This document shows, piece after piece, positions 1 to 6,506 of a DNA stretch of 9,262 nucleotides. Both the position numbers and the translations under genes were made by a program. A model generated the notes under the pieces. The model saw only the letters and a list, made by a program, of their open reading frames with translations, had not been told where the DNA came from and did not search any database. Source of the DNA: Niastella sp. (lineage in GTDB: Bacteria; Bacteroidota; Bacteroidia; Chitinophagales; Chitinophagaceae); assembly GCA_021154515.1 (NCBI GenBank), contig JAJKIL010000223.1, positions 1 through 9,262 on the forward strand, given 5' to 3'. Every line of letters begins with the position of its first letter. The stretch's first letter is position 1.

Positions 1-2056
1 ATTCCTTTATTATTTGCTTCATCGCACTCTTTCCGTTATGCATCAGTTTTATCCAATACATTCCCGCGGGCAGTTGTTTCGCATCGAATGGAACGCGATT
101 GATGCCGGCTTTCATGGCACCATTCACCAGCAGGGCTACCTGCCGGCCCATTACATCAAATACACTCAGTTGAACCTGACTATCTTTCTCTATATTGAAT
201 GTGATGGTGTTGGCTGCATGAAAAGGATTGGGATAACTATTGAGCGTTTCTTTTATGGCAGCGGCTTCTTCTTCCATTACGCGCGCTGTTAATGAGGAAC
301 TGGTTTGCACGTGCACTTCGGTATAACTATTCCAGGCGTTTACACTGTTGCCATGTCCCACAATGCGAACATATTTTGCAGAAGTAGCGGCAATGGTAAA
401 TGTTTCCAGGTTCAGGCTGGTGCCGCTGCTTACCAGGTTGGATGCTTTTGTGCTCCAGCTGGCGCCATCGGTACTGGTTAAGATATCAAAAGTAGAACTG
501 CGGGTATTACCACTATAAAAAGCGATCTGCACCCCGGTAACTGTAGTGGTACTGTTCAGGCAGAACTGGATCCATTGCCCGTCGCCACTGGCCGACCAGC
601 GGGTGTTGAGGTCATTATCTAACACATTCGCCGGTACATTGCCATCATCGCTGCTGGCCACAACAGGCAAACACGCTGCCGGATCGGAACCATTGGCGCC
701 AACCATCGATGTGGTCAGTATTTGCGCGATCACCGGCGCAGTTGATACTTCATCAGCGCCAATATCCTTTGTTCCGCTACGGCTTTGTCCGTCCATATCA
801 ACAGTAACATCCGTATACGTTCCTGTGGCTGCATTGATGGCCGGACTACCCGATTGCAAATGGAAAGTGCCGGTTGCATCGCGGGCCAGCAAAGGATTTA
901 CCACCGTATACCCACTCGATGGCATGGAACCGCCGCCATTGGCCTGGTACACGATGTTGTTCGACCACACAGCACCTGTATAGGGACCAGCAATAGAAGC
1001 CGCCGGGCCACCGCCCTGTATAATGTTGTTGGCAAACGTAGTAGCAGTAGCGCCTAACCCGTTTGTACGACCGGACTGTACATAGTTAGTGGTATTATTT
1101 ACCAGGGTATTGAAAACGATCACACACCGATCGGGCCGGTCGTGCACGGTTAAAGCATCGCCATTGGCCACTTCCCCATCCCCATTACCAATATTGATGG
1201 CCGGGTCACAGTTTTCGAAGTGATTACTGAAGATGAGGTGATCGTCGCCAAAGATGCGGATGCCGGGTGTATTGATAAAGTAATTACCATACACGATACT
1301 GTGATTCCCATGCCGCAGGGTGAATTGCGCCGGGCAATTGCGAATGGTATTATACCGAACCGTAACCGCGCTCGACTTAACAGAGATCAATTCATTTTCG
1401 CCCTCACATTGTTCAAAAAGATTATACTCAACAATACTGTTGCTTGAAGAAAGGCTGTACCCGCTTAAACCAAACTGGAGTGTTTCTGCACCATTACCTG
1501 TTTGAGGCTGCTGATCTAAAAAATAGTTGTGATGAATGTGCAGGCGTTGTGCGATCTGGCTACCTGTTCCCCGTACGGCAATAAAACGGCCGAGTGCATC
1601 CTTATGTTGAAAGGTGTTATAATCTACTTCATGATCGTTGCCATTCAGCAACAGGTCTTCCCCTTCACCGGGAGTTTGAAAAAGATTGCGCGTCCAGCGG
1701 CAAAAGCTGGTGCCACTGGCCATAGTAGCCTGCGAAGCATTGAAAGTGAACTTGAAGCCTTTAATAATAATGTACTTTGCCGGGCTCACGATATTAATAC
1801 CAGCCGTACCATTTATTTCAGCGCCGCCTATTGATTGCGCCTGAATGGTAATGGGCGCCGCAGCGGTTCCCTGTTTGCTGATAGTAATATCTGTACTGGC
1901 TGTATAAACGCCGTTGGCCAGGATGATGATATCACCCGGCGCTGCATTATTGATAGCAGTTTGCAAAGCCGATAAAGAAGAAACATTTACAGTAGCGGCA
2001 TGAAGCGCCGGTACTGCGCATAGCAATACAAGTAATAAATAAATTAAGGTTTTCAT
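1..2056 (-). CDS. Secreted PL6-family polysaccharide lyase with discoidin-like domain and T9SS sorting tail (3' edge of gene at window edge)
   Basis: The frame is open from the ATG at 2056 to the window edge: 685 codons plus a leftover T, which fits a stop codon starting at base 1. Seen: a signal peptide (residues 1-20, MKTLIYLLLV... ending AHA-like); a parallel beta-helix region (about 21-440); a discoidin/F5-8C-like domain (about 450-585, with NDLNTRWS and YVRIVG); and a T9SS type A tail (about 604-685, with SYPNPF, GMYWIKL). Family knowledge: PL6 enzymes (alginate lyases, chondroitinase B) use a Ca2+ ion held by Asn and two Glu, a Lys base and an Arg acid. Here N188, E220, E222, K227 (GENELISVK) and R248 (LRHG) occur with the Lys-to-Arg spacing of 21 that I recall for chondroitinase B (K250/R271) and AlyGC (K220/R241), so the active site looks intact. 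The likely role is eliminative cleavage of uronic-acid glycans outside the cell. Alginate is the commoner PL6 substrate, but the sequence alone does not settle it. No TonB/SusCD partner lies within the window on the 5' side. Confidence 0.9.
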   Translation of the reverse strand, partial: MKTLIYLLLVLLCAVPALHAATVNVSSLSALQTAINNAAPGDIIILANGVYTASTDITISKQGTAAAPITIQAQSIGGAEINGTAGINIVSPAKYIIIKGFKFTFNASQATMASGTSFCRWTRNLFQTPGEGEDLLLNGNDHEVDYNTFQHKDALGRFIAVRGTGSQIAQRLHIHHNYFLDQQPQTGNGAETLQFGLSGYSLSSSNSIVEYNLFEQCEGENELISVKSSAVTVRYNTIRNCPAQFTLRHGNHSIVYGNYFINTPGIRIFGDDHLIFSNHFENCDPAINIGNGDGEVANGDALTVHDRPDRCVIVFNTLVNNTTNYVQSGRTNGLGATATTFANNIIQGGGPAASIAGPYTGAVWSNNIVYQANGGGSMPSSGYTVVNPLLARDATGTFHLQSGSPAINAATGTYTDVTVDMDGQSRSGTKDIGADEVSTAPVIAQILTTSMVGANGSDPAACLPVVASSDDGNVPANVLDNDLNTRWSASGDGQWIQFCLNSTTTVTGVQIAFYSGNTRSSTFDILTSTDGASWSTKASNLVSSGTSLNLETFTIAATSAKYVRIVGHGNSVNAWNSYTEVHVQTSSSLTARVMEEEAAAIKETLNSYPNPFHAANTITFNIEKDSQVQLSVFDVMGRQVALLVNGAMKAGINRVPFDAKQLPAGMYWIKLMHNGKSAMKQIIKE

Positions 2057-2505
2057 TGTTTTGATTGTTTAAGGCCATCGCACAGACGTATGACAATCCC
2101 TGGCAGGCATTGACCTACCTGTTTGATGACAGGAATGAATAGTTAAGAGGAGGCTATACTATTCCTGCATATCCTTTTAACAATGTTGAAGAAGAAGGTA
2201 AAATTTGCAACTGCCGCAAGATGCCGCATAAATCACACCGCAATTACAAATGGGGAAAACTAAAAGGAGTAGCAGGAAAAAAGATAGTACTGGTTTACGT
2301 TAGTAACAGGAGTATATGTTACCCATATACCAGGTGATGGTTGTTTTTTTCATTTGACAGCATTTTGGTTTAATCGTTATGGTATATGAAGTAACTATAT
2401 TTTGACTGTTATTATTTCCCGGTTATTATCAGGTAAATAAACAATCTTACCACAAATAGGATTTTACCATAATATCGCCACAGGATCACGGGCAGCAGCA
2501 AACTC
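2057..2505. other. Gene-free region upstream of the polysaccharide lyase
   Basis: These 449 bp lie between the lyase start and the stop of the next minus-strand gene, so they should hold the lyase promoter and 5' UTR. I could not find a convincing minus-strand TAnnTTTG box. Visible structure: three copies of the heptamer GTATATG (2312-2318 plus, 2324-2330 minus, 2382-2388 plus), the first two forming an inverted repeat, and a small stem at 2118-2133 (CCTGT/ACAGG). No RNA gene was recognised. Confidence 0.6.
2312..2330. promoter_or_regulatory. Inverted repeat GTATATG-N5-CATATAC, candidate operator
   Basis: Perfect 7-bp arms separated by TTACC, 256 bp upstream of the lyase start codon. A further copy of the same heptamer lies at 2382-2388, again within GGTATATG. 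Dyad symmetry plus an extra half-site suggests a binding site for a dimeric regulator; that role is inference. Confidence 0.35.
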
Positions 2506-3450
2506 CTAAGGAGCCTGCGCTGAATATAATTCTATGCTTCCACTTTTCGACATGGTGCTGCTAAGCAGAAAGCTTTGTTCTTTTTTACCGTATAAGATGC
2601 GCACATAGGCGGTATTGGGCGGAAAGGTTCCAAGACTTTCGGCATAGATCACCAACCGGTTGGGATAACCGGGATACAAGGGTATTTTTATAATGTAAGG
2701 CTTTTCTTTTAAACACAGTTTGGGTACTATCAACTGTCCATTATAATACACGCTGATGGTATCGCCATCGACAATGCCATTATCCATAAAGCGGATCTCG
2801 GCGGAATCGGCGTTTACGACGTACCGGGTGGCCTGCGATACCGCCCTGCCGGCAAAGTAATCGCGGCCTGCCATTGAATCCTTGTATACAGGTTTTACAA
2901 AATTAAAACTGGTGCCGGCGGTTTTAGTAGTGAATTGGCGCGGCGTAATATCCGGATCATACAAAAAAGCTGGTTTATACACCAGTGACCCGATGTTTTT
3001 GCTATAGCGGGCTACAATATTACAAAGCGTATCACATCTTCTTTCCCCCTGTAATACCACACTGTCCCCCTGCTTTTCAAAGTTGTACTTCATGCTGTCG
3101 CATAAATTACAATGCTTGGCCCAGGTGTAACGACCGGGTGGGTCTTTAAAATACAGCACTTCCTTTAATTTGGTCATGATGTAATGGTCATAGATGCGAC
3201 CGGTAATGCGGGTATGTAAACGTACGGTAGTATCAGAAGGAAGAATGCATTGCACCACCCCTTCAAACTGCGCCCCATTCATTTTGGTGATCTGCAGCCG
3301 GGTATCGAAGGTTTTGGTGAGTTTACTTTTCTCGCCAAAATACACGCCTTTCCAGGTGCCTTTTAACCATTGATTATCCTGACCAAGGCCAGGTAAAACC
3401 GATAGCACCCCAACCAGGAATGACACTACAACCAGTATATATTTATTCAT
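2506..3450 (-). CDS. Secreted protein of unknown function, 314 aa
   Basis: I chose the ATG at 3450 rather than the longer frame from 3522 because it begins a proper signal peptide (MNKYILVVVSFLVGVLSVLP, then GLGQ, cleavage near residue 24); the 24 extra residues would destroy it. The product is therefore exported, with no lipobox Cys. The N-terminal half (about 27-150) begins WLKGTWKGVYFG and alternates short hydrophobic strands, suggesting a lipocalin-like beta structure. It carries C114xxC117 (HCNLC) and C139xxxC143 (CDTLC), possible disulfide or metal pairs. The C-terminal part (about 210-310) reads DNGIVDGDTISVYYNG, then LVIYAESLG and PPNTAYVRI. I recall this beta-rich module from many exported Bacteroidota proteins, without a known function. 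A terminator separates it from the HAD gene upstream, so it is probably transcribed alone. Function unknown. Confidence 0.8.
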   Translation of the reverse strand: MNKYILVVVSFLVGVLSVLPGLGQDNQWLKGTWKGVYFGEKSKLTKTFDTRLQITKMNGAQFEGVVQCILPSDTTVRLHTRITGRIYDHYIMTKLKEVLYFKDPPGRYTWAKHCNLCDSMKYNFEKQGDSVVLQGERRCDTLCNIVARYSKNIGSLVYKPAFLYDPDITPRQFTTKTAGTSFNFVKPVYKDSMAGRDYFAGRAVSQATRYVVNADSAEIRFMDNGIVDGDTISVYYNGQLIVPKLCLKEKPYIIKIPLYPGYPNRLVIYAESLGTFPPNTAYVRILYGKKEQSFLLSSTMSKSGSIELYSAQAP

Positions 3451-3455
3451 TATTT

Positions 3456-3472
3456 GTACAGTTGAACTGTAC
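3456..3472. promoter_or_regulatory. 17-bp perfect palindrome at the start of the 314-aa gene
   Basis: GTACAGTT-G-AACTGTAC is a perfect dyad lying 5 nt upstream of the ATG at 3450. It is either an operator or, in RNA, a hairpin in the ribosome-binding region that could limit translation. Both roles are inference. Confidence 0.45.
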
Positions 3473-3534
3473 GGTCCAGGGCGGGTAAGCAGGCAATTTA
3501 AACCCAAAAAACAACCCGGCAAAACGGAAAATGC

Positions 3535-3562
3535 AAAAAAAACCCCGACAATATCGTCGGGG
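3535..3562 (-). terminator. Intrinsic terminator of the HAD-IIA phosphatase gene
   Basis: Read on the minus strand, a 7-bp GC-rich stem (CCCCGAC/GTCGGGG, plus positions 3543-3549 and 3556-3562, 6-nt loop) is followed at once by eight T. It lies 53 nt beyond the stop codon of the phosphatase gene. On the plus strand the tract after the stem is only a short, broken T run, so it acts mainly on leftward transcription. Confidence 0.85.
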
Positions 3563-3614
3563 ACCTTTTCCTCTTAAACATGTAGTATTGCGGATAGAAC
3601 AAAACCAGGGTCAA

Positions 3615-4436
3615 TTATGCCACGGTTAAAATGGCCTCATGCTGCTTATACAGCACTTTCGAAAACAATTCCTCATCCAACAGGTCATTTACCGATTTTA
3701 TAATGAAATCCGGGGTATAGCCAAACTGGTCGAGGTCTGACTCCTGCGTAACGCCCGACAGCGTTAAGACTGTTGTAAAGCCCATAGAACCGGCGCCCAG
3801 GATGTCGGTGCCCATAGTATCGCCGATCATAATGGTTTCGTCGGTTGACAGTTGTAACAGCTTACGGGCCATACGCATCATTACCGGACTAGGCTTACCC
3901 ACACTAAATGCCTGCTTGCCGGTAGCAAATTCAAGCATGGCGACAAACGCGCCACAACCAGCCCGGTATTTTCCATGTCCTACAGAGCAATTGGGATCAA
4001 GGTTGGTAGCGATCAACTTCGATGCGTTCATGATCATGTTAATCGCTTTATCAACCGATTCCAGCATAATGGTACGGCCTTCACCGATGATCACATAATC
4101 AGGATGATCGTCAACAATGGAATAACCTACATTATGTAATTCAGTCAACAAACCACCTTCACCAATTACATAGGCTGTGCCGTGTTCTTTACGGGAAGCC
4201 AGGTAACGCGCGGTTGCCATACCACAGGTAAATATATCTTCGTCGGTTACATTAAAACCCAATTTGCGCAATTTGTAGCTCACGTCGCGGGGTGTACGCT
4301 GACTGTTATTCGTCAGGAATAAAAAAGGATAGCCTTTGTCACGCAAAGAGTTGATGAACTCTACTGCGCCGGGAATAGGTTCACTGCCTCTGTAAATAAC
4401 CCCATCCATGTCGATAAGAAAGCCCTTTTGTGCCAT
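3615..4436 (-). CDS. HAD-IIA family phosphatase, NagD-like
   Basis: A 273-aa cytosolic haloacid dehalogenase-superfamily hydrolase. Motif I is DMDGVIYRG (D9 nucleophile, D11 acid/base), motif II is FLTNNS (T42), motif III is GKPSP (K181), and motif IV is MIGDTMGTD (D206, D211), which with D9 binds Mg2+. The large cap inserted between motifs II and III (about 65-175, with MATARYL, YVIGEGG and ATNLDPN) defines class IIA, and its spacing follows my recollection of E. coli NagD throughout. Family role: dephosphorylation of small phosphoesters such as nucleoside monophosphates (UMP for NagD) or p-nitrophenyl phosphate; the real substrate here is unknown. Length is a little above the usual 250-265 residues because of a C-terminal extension (about 250-273). 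No nag genes lie beside it, so I give no symbol. It is transcribed alone and ends at the terminator at 3535-3562. Confidence 0.93.
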   Translation of the reverse strand: MAQKGFLIDMDGVIYRGSEPIPGAVEFINSLRDKGYPFLFLTNNSQRTPRDVSYKLRKLGFNVTDEDIFTCGMATARYLASRKEHGTAYVIGEGGLLTELHNVGYSIVDDHPDYVIIGEGRTIMLESVDKAINMIMNASKLIATNLDPNCSVGHGKYRAGCGAFVAMLEFATGKQAFSVGKPSPVMMRMARKLLQLSTDETIMIGDTMGTDILGAGSMGFTTVLTLSGVTQESDLDQFGYTPDFIIKSVNDLLDEELFSKVLYKQHEAILTVA

Positions 4437-4442
4437 AGGTTA

Positions 4443-4462
4443 AATTTTTAGATTTAAAAATT
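4443..4462. promoter_or_regulatory. AT-rich palindrome just upstream of the phosphatase start
   Basis: AATTTTTA-GATT-TAAAAATT has perfect 8-bp arms and a 4-nt loop, ending 6 nt before the ATG at 4436. It could be an operator or a weak RNA hairpin covering the translation start; the high A/T content makes chance occurrence more likely than for a GC-containing dyad. Confidence 0.3.
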
Positions 4463-4655
4463 GCTGCTTTTTCAAATGACAACCATCCTTCGGCTCTGTT
4501 CAGGATGTGGGCAAACGCCAAAATGAAATATTTTAAGCTGGCAAGAATTATTATCGGCGGCAAGAATTTGGCAAGGAGTGATTCAGAAAAAGTGTGCAGA
4601 GTGCTTAGGCAAGTATTGTTATAAAACGAGCAGTCGCTGTGTTTATTGTATAAAG

Positions 4656-4663
4656 CAAATATA
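4656..4663 (-). promoter_or_regulatory. Candidate -7 promoter box for the phosphatase gene
   Basis: The minus strand reads TATATTTG, matching the Bacteroidota -7 consensus TAnnTTTG. It is the only full match on this strand in the 681-bp region. No good -33 TTG sits at normal spacing, and the 5' UTR would be about 210 nt, so this is tentative. The box overlaps a TGTATA/TATACA inverted repeat (4647-4665). Confidence 0.3.
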
Positions 4664-4861
4664 CAGGTTATGAGTATATAATAAGTTAATCGAACATTAA
4701 GTTATTGAGGTCAATGGTGAATGGGCAATGGTGAATATGGCTCGTTTATATGATGCAGGTAATGTTTTGAGTGACTTTATCGTTATTAAGAGGCGTATAT
4801 TATTACATGGGGCAGTCTGAAAAAAAGTTACTTTTTTGGCAAAAGGCCCTCCTACGCTAAA

Positions 4862-4878
4862 GCTTCGGCGGGCGAAGC
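4862..4878. repeat. GC-rich hairpin GCTTCG-N5-CGAAGC
   Basis: Perfect 6-bp stem with a GCGGG loop, within the stretch CTACGCTAAAGCTTCGGCGG, which resembles intergenic sequence I have the impression recurs in Bacteroidota genomes. A second hairpin (AAAAAAGT-T-ACTTTTTT) lies 24 bp to the left, at 4821-4837. Confidence 0.45.
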
Positions 4879-4882
4879 AGAG

Positions 4883-4908
4883 AAATTAAAAAGTCGAGCC
4901 CTCGACTT
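4883..4908 (-). terminator. Intrinsic terminator downstream of the 462-aa gene and its repeat array
   Basis: On the minus strand a perfect 8-bp stem (AAGTCGAG/CTCGACTT, loop of two G) runs into TTTAATTT, giving a T-rich exit. It lies about 210 nt past the stop codon at 5118, beyond the GTTRAC array, so the array would form part of the 3' UTR of that gene. Confidence 0.6.
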
Positions 4909-4921
4909 CGCTCACGGTCTC

Positions 4922-5112
4922 TTTAACCTGTCAACTCCGTCAACACTATCAACTTTTATTCCTGGTCAACTGATCAACTGGTTAACTGATCAACTGGTTA
5001 ACTGGTCAACTTGTTAACTTGTTAACCTGTTAACTTGTCAACTCTATCAACCCCGTCAACTCTATCAACTTGTATTCCTGGTTAACTGGTCAACTGGTTA
5101 ACTGGTCAACTT
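4922..5112 (-). repeat. Degenerate tandem array of GTTRAC-core octads and nonads
   Basis: On the minus strand about 21 units of 8-9 bp with the core GTTGAC or GTTAAC (GTTGACCA, GTTAACCA, GTTAACAA, GTTGATCA) run head to tail. Two copies of a non-repeat insert (GGAATACAA and GGAATAAAA) interrupt the array, each followed by nonads GTTGATAGA/T and GTTGACGGG/A, so a larger unit of about 116 bp is present twice. The array starts directly after the TAG of the 462-aa gene. The core GTTRAC falls within the palindromic pattern GTYRAC and can self-pair in RNA. Unit size and lack of unique spacers exclude a CRISPR. Confidence 0.85.
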
Positions 5113-5117
5113 CCAAC

Positions 5118-6506
5118 CTACGCACCATCATTCTCCTCTAAATCCTTCAGCGCCTTATTAAACCGATACAACACCTCCACATACTTCTCCAACACGGGTA
5201 ATAATAACCAGCCGGTGGCCTTACCATCAACCAGCATAAAATAATATTGTACGGCGCGTTTGATATCTTTTTGTTCCAGGCAAACCCATAAGCGCGTTAA
5301 CCAGAAATTGATCACTTCTGATGAATGGTATTGTTCATATCCCGGTACTGCTTCGCGTATATCCCGGTGTGTATAGATCTGATCAAACCGACTATCCTGC
5401 TCCCGTTGGATCAGCGCGCCTAACGCCAGGCTAAAGTTCAACACCGGATAATATTTGTACATTTTGACCGCATGCTTTTTGGCCACGTCGCATAAGGAAG
5501 GAAGATCGAGCAGCACGCCCTGTTCGTAAATGGTTTGCAGGGCCAATGGATTGTGCGCATACTCGTTAGCCAGTGCCGCCATACCATCTTCAAACTGACG
5601 CATCAGTTGTTCATTGTTGCGATCCAGCAAGTCGGCGAGGTCATCAGTTTGCTTTACCACGGCCAGGTGTTCTTCAAAATGTTCTTCCAGCACGTTATTG
5701 GGTGCTTCTGCACCATGGCCAATTTCATCCCACATCTCGTGCCATTGCACTTCTTCTTGGGGTGTGCAGGTATTTATTTCGGGGGGAAGTAACCGGGTGA
5801 GCAGTTCTGCATGAATGGTGATCTGCTCCAACACCGATCGTTGCTGTACCTTTTCGGTATTCAACATATCGTCTGAGCGAATGTTCTGCACATTGCTTAA
5901 ACTTACTTCACCGGGTGGAATGTTATCTATTAACAGGTTGATGCCAGATGAATCTTCCCGTAACCGGGGTGGCACGCCTGGTTCCTCAATGGTATAATAA
6001 TAATTTCCTTCGCCTGCATATTGTTTCAACTTGGCCAGTACCTCGGCAAACTGCCCTGAACGTTCCACGATCAAATGTGGCAATCCGTCAGTACCTAAAG
6101 GAACATCGATCACCGGCACTGCATTATTGTCTTCTTCCAGAATATAGCGGGTAATTTCAAAATTGTGGTGAGGATGAATATCAAACTCGAGGGCAAAATC
6201 ATGACCGGCATAAACAATATTGTGCGCAAGGGCATAATCTATTTCCTTGAAATCTGCCAACTCCTGGCCGTATTCTTCAAAAAATTCATTTTCTGAGGTA
6301 TTGAAAAAAAACACGGTGTCTTTTACCCCGAGACACAACAGATCAACCCGATACAAACCAATAGTAACATTTCCGTTCGTATGTTTTCGCATTACCGATA
6401 CATTGGCGATCTGACTTTCTTCCCAGTCTTTATTCACCATACATTTACTCACGGGCAATGTGCGTGCCTTTGTTTGCACGTATTTTCGGGGAGAGAGCGT
6501 TTGCAT
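5118..6506 (-). CDS. Conserved protein of unknown function, 462 aa
   Basis: Cytosolic by its sequence: no signal peptide or membrane segment. The N-terminal part (about 1-150) carries VSKCMVNKDWEES, then NGNVTIGLYRVDLLCLGVKD, then HPHHNFEITRYILEED. From memory this pattern (KC.VNKDW, HKNGN.T.G.YLVDL.CLGVKDT, KPH.DF, YLLEED) is a conserved unnamed domain in Bacteroidota and some Firmicutes, sometimes fused to a C-terminal SEC-C metal-binding motif; no SEC-C cysteine cluster is present here. The middle and C-terminal parts (about 220-455) are acidic and largely alpha-helical, possibly helical-repeat-like. The start at 6506 is supported because the conserved domain begins right away (MQTLSPRKYV). 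A weak promoter-like TACTTTG lies upstream on the minus strand at 6585-6591. An eight-T run encodes F66-F68. I cannot assign a function. Confidence 0.85.
   Translation of the reverse strand: MQTLSPRKYVQTKARTLPVSKCMVNKDWEESQIANVSVMRKHTNGNVTIGLYRVDLLCLGVKDTVFFFNTSENEFFEEYGQELADFKEIDYALAHNIVYAGHDFALEFDIHPHHNFEITRYILEEDNNAVPVIDVPLGTDGLPHLIVERSGQFAEVLAKLKQYAGEGNYYYTIEEPGVPPRLREDSSGINLLIDNIPPGEVSLSNVQNIRSDDMLNTEKVQQRSVLEQITIHAELLTRLLPPEINTCTPQEEVQWHEMWDEIGHGAEAPNNVLEEHFEEHLAVVKQTDDLADLLDRNNEQLMRQFEDGMAALANEYAHNPLALQTIYEQGVLLDLPSLCDVAKKHAVKMYKYYPVLNFSLALGALIQREQDSRFDQIYTHRDIREAVPGYEQYHSSEVINFWLTRLWVCLEQKDIKRAVQYYFMLVDGKATGWLLLPVLEKYVEVLYRFNKALKDLEENDGA

Larger units (their letters stand above)
4437..5117. 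other. Gene-free region with hairpins, terminator and repeat array
   Basis: These 681 bp lie between two minus-strand genes. From the phosphatase side: an AT palindrome at the start region (4443-4462), a TAnnTTTG box, a 14-bp direct repeat (CAATGGTGAATGGG, 4712-4736, second copy partial), hairpins at 4821-4837 and 4862-4878, a terminator at 4883-4908, and a GTTRAC array to 5112. No coding frame of substance and no tRNA was seen. Confidence 0.7.

Noticed and set aside
546..983. Plus-strand open frames opposite the lyase (also 14-292, 785-1057, 1220-1447, 1320-1505, 1529-1834)
   Set aside because: They lie antisense to a continuous 685-codon minus-strand gene with clear domains, and show no recognisable protein features of their own.
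2221..2337. A 38-codon plus-strand frame encoding a small basic peptide (MPHKSHRNYKWGKL...)
   Set aside because: No start-region signal, no family resemblance, and it overlaps the presumed regulatory region of the lyase; length is within chance.
3451..3522. Longer start (3522) for the 314-aa secreted protein
   Set aside because: It adds 24 residues before a good signal peptide and would run through the palindrome; the start at 3450 is far more plausible.
3802..4098. Plus-strand 98-codon frame
   Set aside because: Antisense shadow of the HAD-IIA phosphatase, whose motifs are intact on the minus strand.
4381..4563. Minus-strand 60-codon frame overlapping the phosphatase start
   Set aside because: Out of frame with the phosphatase and runs through its upstream palindrome; no recognisable protein.
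4922..5112. CRISPR array
   Set aside because: Units are 8-9 bp without unique spacers, and no cas genes are present.
5535..5997. Several plus-strand frames within the 462-aa gene (5535-5792, 5573-5800, 5614-5814, 5815-5997)
   Set aside because: Antisense to a conserved coding frame, with no features of their own.
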